A DNA stretch of 64,000 bases from Synchiropus splendidus (lineage: Eukaryota > Chordata > Actinopteri > Syngnathiformes > Callionymidae), in the NCBI RefSeq assembly GCF_027744825.2, contig NC_071349.1, positions 18,724,501 to 18,788,500 of the forward strand. Direction: 5' to 3'. Below are positions 49,740-64,000 of this stretch, piece after piece (within the stretch, counting starts at the first letter, position 1; every line of letters starts with the position of its first letter). The position numbers and the translations under genes were made by a program. The notes beneath the pieces are model-generated. The model made no database searches, had not been told where the DNA came from, and was given only the letters and a program-made list of their open reading frames with translations.

Positions 49740-52700
49740 TCGTCTGTGTTGTCATCCCACTGGATTGGCAACAGTCACAGTCCCTTAGGATGTAACTTCA
49801 GCATTGTGACATAACTTTTTCAATAACTTATCTTCTGGGAAGTCACAGGGCAGTTTTTAATGATCTTCACAGATTCATTTTCCTGCTGACAGCTGGTTTC
49901 ATCTCTCTCCCTGAAGAGGAAACGCACAATTAAAACCCAGTTGCAACAGTTTTGCCCTCAAATATGCCCGAGAATAGTTTTCTGTCTTCGCCCTGAAAGT
50001 TGTTCATATTAACTGAAAGTATAGGTGGTCCACATTTTCTGCCAAGATCATTTGAGTCTACGTAAATTACAGCATTTGGAAAGTTACTAACACAACATGT
50101 TCAGACAGATTATGGCAACTTTTTTTCCCCTCCAATTGTTTTTTCTCAACAGGAAAAGTAGTTTTAGATAAATATTTAACTTGATCATTATTTGCTAAAA
50201 ATAACATCATTATGAAAGTTAAACTACTGTAGCACAATGCTGTTCTATGCACAAGCTTGTATTGAATTATTGATAAAATGTATTAATTTGGAGAAAGAAT
50301 GTTCAGGTTATTTCATTATTTAAGATTATTTCAGGCTGAAAAACTCCATCAAAGTCCATTTTCGCTATAATTGAATGAATGTATCTGTGGTGCGTGGCGG
50401 TTTTCTAAGAAATGGATGTAACTTGTGGGACACAAACAGAAGCCCGTGATAAAGCCGTAGCCAGCCAGTCACACACCAGGAAGCCCAACAGACATATGCA
50501 TGACAAACGTCCAGCTGGTAAAGATCGTCTTTTGCTCATGTAAATGTTTTGTGTGTCGCGGAAAGACACATTGAATTCTTCATTTGAAGTTCCATTAAAT
50601 TAAAAAGTGCGAACACATAAGCACATTACTTCCTCATAGCAATGTGGATTCGCGGTCCTGCTTCCTCTTTAGAAACTACTTCATAAATGGAGTGTGAACT
50701 CACTTTTTCAAGAACAGTCATTCTGCCGATGACACAAACCAAAGTTGGATTAATGTAACTAGCCTCAATCCCAAGGAGTTGTTTGTTTTGCGATCTGACG
50801 GAGCTCCATTCTAACCAGAGGAGATGTTGGCACCTGAGAGGGAGGTTTTACGCTCTGATCTGTCTGTGTAAACGTGGTCCCAGTGAATCAGGACTGAGGC
50901 ACTTGAGATGCCATTTGAAATGACATGCAGGTTTAATATCAATGGTTCACAAGACGGAGATGTTTGGCCTGGGGTTATTTGTCTAATTATATAGACAAGT
51001 CGGTGGATTTTCTCAGTGAACGTGTTTTGATGGATGGCTCTCCGTCTTGCTGGGAAGGTGCGCGGGCGCTTCTTCAGACGTGTGGGACTGTCACAGGTTC
51101 TCACCATCTTTCCTGGCTGTGCAAACAAGCCCATGGTTGAAGGGGATAAAAGGCCGGCTTAGGGGCGAGGCCAGGAGGAGTCTGCCGGATCAAGGCGCGA
51201 TGTGGGAAAGGTGGAATCTCCCATTGATCCTCCTGGGACCACCAGAAGGAAGCGCGAATTCACTGGGGAAACTTGAGCAGATCTGTATTGAACACAGTGT
51301 TGTGCTGAATTTCTGGGTTCAACTGTTTTAATAAGTCAAGCATTCAGTTCAACACAAACCTGTGCGAAAACATCACTTACGGCTTTCTCTAGATTTCTCT
51401 GGATTTTTGTCAGAAGAGTGTTTTTTTTCTCATGCGCAGGTTTGTGGGTCCCCGGCCTGCAGTAAGAAGCCAGATTAGAGAGATTACAGTTAAACAGTGT
51501 TTCATCCTGTGGAGTCCCAACTAAACACCAGCTCCCATCAGACGGGCCAGGACTGACGGAGGAAACAGAACGGATTATGCCCATTTAACGGTAATCCCTC
51601 CGTTCTGGATCAGTGCCAGTGCACAGAGTTGGAAATATCTTACAATCAAATAATATCGCTCAGTCGAATCAGGAAATCTGAGCTGTGTTTTGGTGAGTCG
51701 TATTTTTTTCCACCTCAACTGCACAATGTAAAAGTGGTGGAGGACAGGACCCTCACTGAAACAGCTCGTGCTACTCTACTGTCTTCTAGTCCTAAGACCT
51801 TACACTACTTCCCTGTAAACTGTGAGCTAAAGAATACTGCCATTACACAGCAGTTTCACTTGCATTACGATCTTGCTCTGTCATTTATACATACAACTAT
51901 CAACATGAAGCAGACAAAAGTGCAGAACTCTAATCATTTATTCACATGATTTAAGACTTTTGATTCAAATAGTGGTTATAATTTTATAAACTCAGAGGAA
52001 AACATGTCAATTTGATACAAAATAATTTAGCGGAACAGTGCTCACTAAAAGTTTCAATAAACTATTACATCTTGTTTTTTCCGTTACAGTAGAACAGTAG
52101 TGAACGTACTGTAATAGTGGGGGACTATTCGTTAAAAATAAATAAATAAATAAATCACTACTAAAATTATTGAATTATTTCCTCCCCTCCTTTTTCTAAT
52201 TGGAAATTTCAAAAAAATTATCCTTGGTTTAAACATTTAATTCTCTATTGGACAATTTATTTTTATTTATCTATTTATTTTTTAATGCCTTAGATTATTC
52301 AAATTATTGCTGTTATTATTTTACGTTTATGAACACTTTTCTAACAGTCAATGAGCTCAGTCACATGAAAGCAAGTGCACACAACTTTGTGCCAGACTAT
52401 CTTGAATCGTCTCTGAATTTCAGGATTCATCCCATCAATATTCATCAGTCAGAGTTGAGATTAGTTCGATGAACGAATGACACTTTCCATAATGTTTTCT
52501 TTTTAACATTTACTGGTCCAGGAGGTCAACTGTTTGAGGCAGAAGCAGCGCCTCTGTTGATCATATATTAGCGTTCACAGAATATAATGGTAAACAAACA
52601 ACATGGTTTATATTCAAATTTGTATTATTTTTATTTACAGCCGCTTATCTGTAACGTGCACTTCCAACTGACCCAATTCTCTGTTGACATTCAACATGAA

Positions 52701-53361
52701 TGATGTGAATGTGTTGGGCCTCATTATGTCAATAAAGCTGCTGAATCGTCAGTATTCTGGACCCACCTACCTTCCTTTCTTTCTTTCTTTTTTTCTGACA
52801 GACTTTGACAGTTGACTTCTCTTTCAGTCTGCGCGCCTGACTTTTCATCAGTCTGTGCCCAGAGGCCCATCGTCTCACATTCATCCACGTATCAGCGGCA
52901 GAACTTGCCTCCAGAGAGACCTTTGCTGTGTCAATAAAACTAACATGGCCGTACAAGCTCAGGATTTAGTCTGTGCCAATCTGGTGAGTGATGATAAAAA
53001 TGTGTCATAAATAATGAAGACACATGAGCGATGGCCGGCTCTTGTATTACACTGCCACGTTTGACGACTCTCTGGTGGCACGTGGGAATTGTGTAACAAG
53101 GCCACCTCACTTACATTGCAATTTGCTGCTACTATTATTGTTATTTTCATTTTATTTCTCGGGTAATATATGTAGAAATGAACCCGATATGTGAGTGTGA
53201 AAGGAAGAAACACATGTTAATTCATAAAAATAGATGATTGATGCTTCGCTTAGAGGCAGTTTGACTGAGTCATTGTCTGAGAATGATAAGAGGATTCCAC
53301 ACACACACACACACACTCTCTCTCTCACACACACACACACACTCACACACACACACACACA

Positions 53362-53398
<37 letters not shown>

Positions 53399-54650
53399 GC
53401 TCACACACACACACACACGAGAGGAGCGAGTGATTAAACATTTAGAGATCATAAATGGAAAAATGACTCTGTTAACTCACCTTAAATAACTCCAGGGCCA
53501 GCAGACCACACACAGATCCTCCTCCCTGCCTCACACACACAAGCATCTTCAACCTGTTCTGCAGAAATCCTCCACTGTTTTGAGTGTATTTCTCAGTTTG
53601 AATTGGTCTCATCCCGGTTTCTCGTTAACCTGTAATTTAAGGAGTTTGTGGGAGTCATGGCTTTAAATAATGAGTCGTGAATTAATGTGGCAAATCTCAA
53701 AATGAGAGGAAAACTGCGTGGCGAAATTCTGATACAATCTACCGGGGTCAGATCGCAGTAGGTCCCGACAAATATCGATCATCTATATCGCAATTTGAAA
53801 CGGTTGAACGCTGAACAGGCGCGCTCGGATTAACTTGTAATACCGATCGCATCCTGTAGAGGTCAGTGCAGACTCACAGCGGGACTCATTTGACTCTCCG
53901 AGTCAGAACGATAATGTACACATTTCGACTATAACTACGGCAGCATCACATTCGGAACAAAAATTCCCGCATTATGTTTTAATTAACAACACTTGATATT
54001 CGTCTGTTAAGAACAGAACAGACGACCCAGATTTATTGTTTAAAACTGACTATTTTATTAATTCATTCATTTTTTTAGTTGTATCTTATTTCTTTTACAT
54101 ATTCCGAAAGTATTCGTTGTATTTTATGTTGTCATAAATTATTATTAATGAGTAATTATAATAGTTTCAGTTCCATAATATTTTATTATGATAATTATGA
54201 TAACATAACTGTCTTTTTAATCCATTTGAATGTCTTTATATGCGTATAACTTGGGATGTTAATGCATGATCCATTTAAACCACTCTTCTTCACTTTCCTT
54301 TTGGGTTCTTGGGTTTGTTTGTATCAGTTCTACCATCATTCTGACTTAAACTACTCAGTTTATTTATTTTGTTTAACTTTTTTCCTGGCCATTCCTGGAG
54401 TTTTTTTTACTCCATCCCTGTGACATCAACTCGTACTGGCCAGATTTCCCCAAGAAGACATTCCATCCAGGATAACACCTTTTATTTGTATCCATGTTTG
54501 AAATTATCTACCACAAATCCCTCTGAACGAGTCTGGGGATTGTTCAAGCTACAAAGATCAGCATGCATCTGGTTTCCACTCCAGGAGAAAAGAGGGAGGG
54601 AAGCGCTGTTGAACACCCACCTTATCTTTGTAATTTATGATTTCCTCTTG
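49740..54650. other. Gene-free sequence between candidate gene and protease gene
   Basis: AT-rich DNA with a CA/CT microsatellite and a CTTT tract near 52.77 kb. No coding or RNA gene recognised. Confidence 0.45.
53299..53420. repeat. CA/CT compound microsatellite
   Basis: Alternating blocks of acacac and ctctct over about 120 bp. Open frames reading HTHTHSLSL and the complementary VCVCV are repeat artefacts. Confidence 0.9.
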
Positions 54651-54701
54651 TTTGGTGGAATGCTCTAAAAACAGTTGCACTTTCAGCTGAGTCAAGCCAA
54701 C

Positions 54702-56598
54702 ATGATGGTGTCTGACAAAGTTCTTCTGGTTGCTGTGGCTTTTGTGTTTACCTTCTTCCCACAAGGTGAGTCTTTCTGAATTATTACAGTACTCCATTAT
54801 TCAAAGCTACTTTACTTTATTAATTCCTGAAAAATCACCTGGAGCACACGAGGACAGTTGTGCAATTGTGTCTCGGTGAATCAGGTGAGGGAATAATTGG
54901 AGGCCGGGAAGCGGCGCCCTTCTCTCGTCCCTACATGGCCTCCATCCAGGCCCCAGAGGGAGCGACACTGAAGCACGAATGTGGAGGGTTTGTCATCGCT
55001 GACCAGTGGGTCATGACTGCCGTGCACTGCATGCCATCAGGGTACGTCTATCAGTGCAGTGCCAGTGTTTGTTGTTCTTGTTATTATTCCTTAAGATGTG
55101 GCCTCTTTATCTAAGGTCTTTAGTTTCTTAAATCACTTATCAGAAAGTAAAGGTGAGATATGTGGAGATTTTACTGTTATATTTCATCCATGAACCAATG
55201 GCTTTTGGCACCCTACATATTCTTATGTATAATATGTTGCAGTGCATGATATAATAAACTTTTCTATGAGAATCACTGTTAAAAAAAAGAAGTTCATGCC
55301 TACTGTGCGAAATAAAATCTTATTCAGTCAAATACAAGTTTTGCAAAAACAACTTGATTAACGTGTGTTGCATAACAGTAAGAGAATGTGACCTTATCTT
55401 ATCTGGAACATCCCTCCTTCCCTCCCTCCCCTGCTTCAGCTGCTACTCATAGCATTCCGTTATCACGTATCCAAAGTGGGCAGGGAACTGGAATTTCACT
55501 CCAAAACACAAAACTACAAGTACTTGTTTGAATACTTTTTCACTGGAAAAAATATGATTGTTCAATGCGTCTTGCAATAAAGTTTTAGTATTAATGCTAT
55601 TAGAAGAGGTGAAGAGGAGAGTGCTGGCAGGGTGGAGCCGATGAAGAAGACTAACAGGGGGGATCTCCGATGGAAGAGCAGCCATGACAGGAACTTTCTG
55701 GTCCCATCATGACGTTCATTTCTTTTACTTAAAACCAGTGAAAGAACGGACATACACACAGCAAGAACACACACACAAAAGCAACTCACTAACAAGAATA
55801 TTTAAAAATGACTTGTTCATGTTGTTTTTTCAGGCGTTTTGATGTAACAAAACTCTACTTTTGTTTCGCAACTTTCAGGCCAAACGGACGACAAGTAGTG
55901 CTGGGCCTCCATTCTCTGACTCAGCCCGAGGAGACGAAGCAAATCTTTAATATTTCTGAACTCTACAACAACCCCAAGTTCAACAGTGACAATTACGACA
56001 ATGACATCGCTCTCATCAAGGTACATTTTTGACCTCACTACGTTGTCTATTGAAGTTTAAATATGTTGTGTATTTTTCCAGTTGGATCGTCCCTTCAACC
56101 AGAGTGACGCTGTTAAAGCAGTGGCGTTCTTGCGAGCTGGTGGTGCAAATCCAGGCGTGGATGACGATGTGGAAACAGCTGGCTGGGGGTCCCTGGACAA
56201 CTTGGGTGCCAGACCCGACAAACTAAAAGAGGTGGTGTTGCAGGTGATCAACCCAAGGCGGTGTGGAAGACGGGACTACTTTGGCAGGAAGTTCACCACC
56301 AACATGATCTGCGCCCATAAAGTCTGCCCAAACCCTTGTGATCGACCATACAAGAAGGAAGACAGCTGCGATGTGAGGTTTTCTCTTGATCCTTCGGACT
56401 AGATCATTCAGAAAATCAACAAAGTGTTTTTCACAGGGAGACTCCGGGGGTCCGCTGCTTTACAACGGTGTTGCAGTGGGCATCACCTCCAATGGTGGAA
56501 TGAAGTGTGGCCAACTTAACAAACCTGGGATTTACACCATAATCTCTCATTACACTGAGTGGATTGATGGCGTCATGGCGCAACAGACACCTGCATAA
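54702..56598 (+). CDS. Secreted S1 (trypsin-fold) serine protease, complement factor D-like, five exons
   Basis: Predicted secreted serine protease. Exons 54702-54765, 54885-55041, 55879-56020, 56082-56372 and 56437-56598 join in frame to 271 aa, all with GT-AG introns. A hydrophobic signal peptide (about residues 3-20) is followed by the mature N-terminus IIGGREA at residue 25. The triad is His69 (TAVHC), Asp116 (DNDIALI) and Ser221 (GDSGGP); Asp215 at the 189 position predicts Arg/Lys specificity. The closest family I recognise is complement factor D: shared stretches include [15 protein letters not shown], a ThrSer pair at 214-215 instead of SerTrp, and KPGIYT..S.Y..WIDGVM. Odd features: no basic residue before IIGG, both Cys136 and Cys201 equivalents replaced (Val151, Tyr227), and an added CPNPC. 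It could be a fish-specific factor D relative or a granzyme-like protease rather than the true cfd orthologue. Confidence 0.88.
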
Positions 56599-56725
56599 AT
56601 GATGAAGCCCATCCAATGATACAAGCATTTTAATTCCTTCCACTCGCTATAAAATAATACATTATTACTCTGCATATGGTCACTTTTTGTCATCCCTTTT
56701 TTATTGTATTATTCCCTGCTCTGAC

Positions 56726-56731
56726 AATAAA
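56726..56731 (+). terminator. Polyadenylation signal of the factor D-like gene
   Basis: AATAAA about 130 bp after the protease stop codon, followed by AT-rich sequence. It precedes the dnaaf9 start by about 0.8 kb on the same strand. Confidence 0.6.
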
Positions 56732-57549
56732 CGAATACCACCACTAAAAAAATGTTTCTAGTCTCACCAGTACGTTTTCACCCTCCAGACACTCCGGTTT
56801 CCTCCCACACGTGAAAGATATAATGATGTAGATTGTGAGTCTGTGTGTTCTAGTCAATATTTAACATCAATTTATACAAAACAAAACACTTATTATTACA
56901 CACAAAATAATTCTCAGAATTGAATTTCAGAGTTTAGGACCCCAAAATCTTCTTAATCTTCAAGACTATCTTTATTCCTATTTTTAAATTATTTTACTGG
57001 AAAGACGCCGGTTTATTCTGTTTTAGTATAGTGACCAGGATCTATTTATTACTGCTTGGAATCCTGTCGGATCGTCTCTCATTCACCTTGAATCGAATTA
57101 AAAGTTCAACTCTAATGAAATGGTGTAATACATGCAGGAATTCCTTCGCATGAGGTTTTGCACCACATACAGTACAGTACAGCTGTGCACCGCTGGCTGC
57201 CGCTGCTGACGGGGACTCCACTACTGTTTAACGTGGGTGTGTTGAAATGTTGACTTCAATTAAACGTTGTCAAATCAATGCCCTAGGAAATATATTAACA
57301 CAACAGTTGAAGTATAAAACGCTTTAATGATGCATGAATGAAATTGTTGGGTAAAAACATGCAAAGTATTGCGAGGGAAATGTGTCAGGTTTGTTTAATC
57401 TCCCCTAAATTGGGAATGGATGCGTCCGTTGCTATGCGTGTGTAGTCGTCCTCCAGGGTGATGGGGATGTAGCGAGCTAGTTTTCGGCCTGAAAATCGAC
57501 AGCGTTGCCCGGTTAAAGCGCTATTTTGCGATTAGTATAGGCTTTAACT

Positions 57550-64000
<6,451 letters not shown>

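Noticed and set aside
53152..53489. Frames rich in HTHTHSLSL or VCVCVCERE
   Set aside because: Translations of the CA/CT microsatellite on both strands.

Overview
The window is vertebrate nuclear DNA, almost certainly from a teleost fish. Evidence is the GT-AG intron structure, the gene content (a FoxI forkhead gene, a complement factor D-like protease and dnaaf9), and fish-type repeats: L2/Maui-like LINE 3' ends with hexamer tails, other LINE 3' ends, palindromic MITEs, and long CTAT and CA microsatellites. The species cannot be read from the sequence.

Layout. Bases 1-28,300 have no convincing protein-coding gene. They hold repeats: a short palindromic hAT-like MITE family (about 10.97, 18.68, 18.97, 22.59, 24.92 and 27.49 kb), LINE remnants (4.4, 12.5, 20.1 and 22.8 kb), a 1-kb minisatellite (14.8-15.8 kb), CTAT microsatellites around an L2-like insertion (19.7-21.0 kb), and a perfect 21-bp-stem hairpin (13.25 kb). 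Bases 28,347-30,085 are a complete two-exon FoxI gene (foxi1-like, 370 aa) in a GC-rich island, with two poly(A) signals downstream. Bases 30.8-54.7 kb are again gene-poor: a 263-bp palindrome (35.65 kb), two copies of another MITE family (33.8 and 37.2 kb), AT and CA microsatellites, and a candidate unrecognised multi-exon gene on the plus strand ending at about 49.7 kb. Bases 54,702-56,598 are a five-exon secreted trypsin-fold protease resembling complement factor D. Bases 57,550 to the window end are 28 exons of dnaaf9 (C20orf194/Shulin homologue), which runs off the right edge.

The three firm genes share a strand but no pathway. FoxI proteins are transcription factors of otic, ectodermal and ionocyte lineages. 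Factor D-like proteases act in the complement alternative pathway. DNAAF9 handles axonemal outer-arm dynein in the cytoplasm of ciliated cells. The sequence around the FoxI gene may be a regulatory landscape, but that is inference. The most useful observations are the altered disulfide and activation features of the factor D-like protease, the perfect hairpin at 13.25 kb, the palindrome at 35.65 kb, the hAT-like MITE family, and the unrecognised gene candidate at 46-49 kb.
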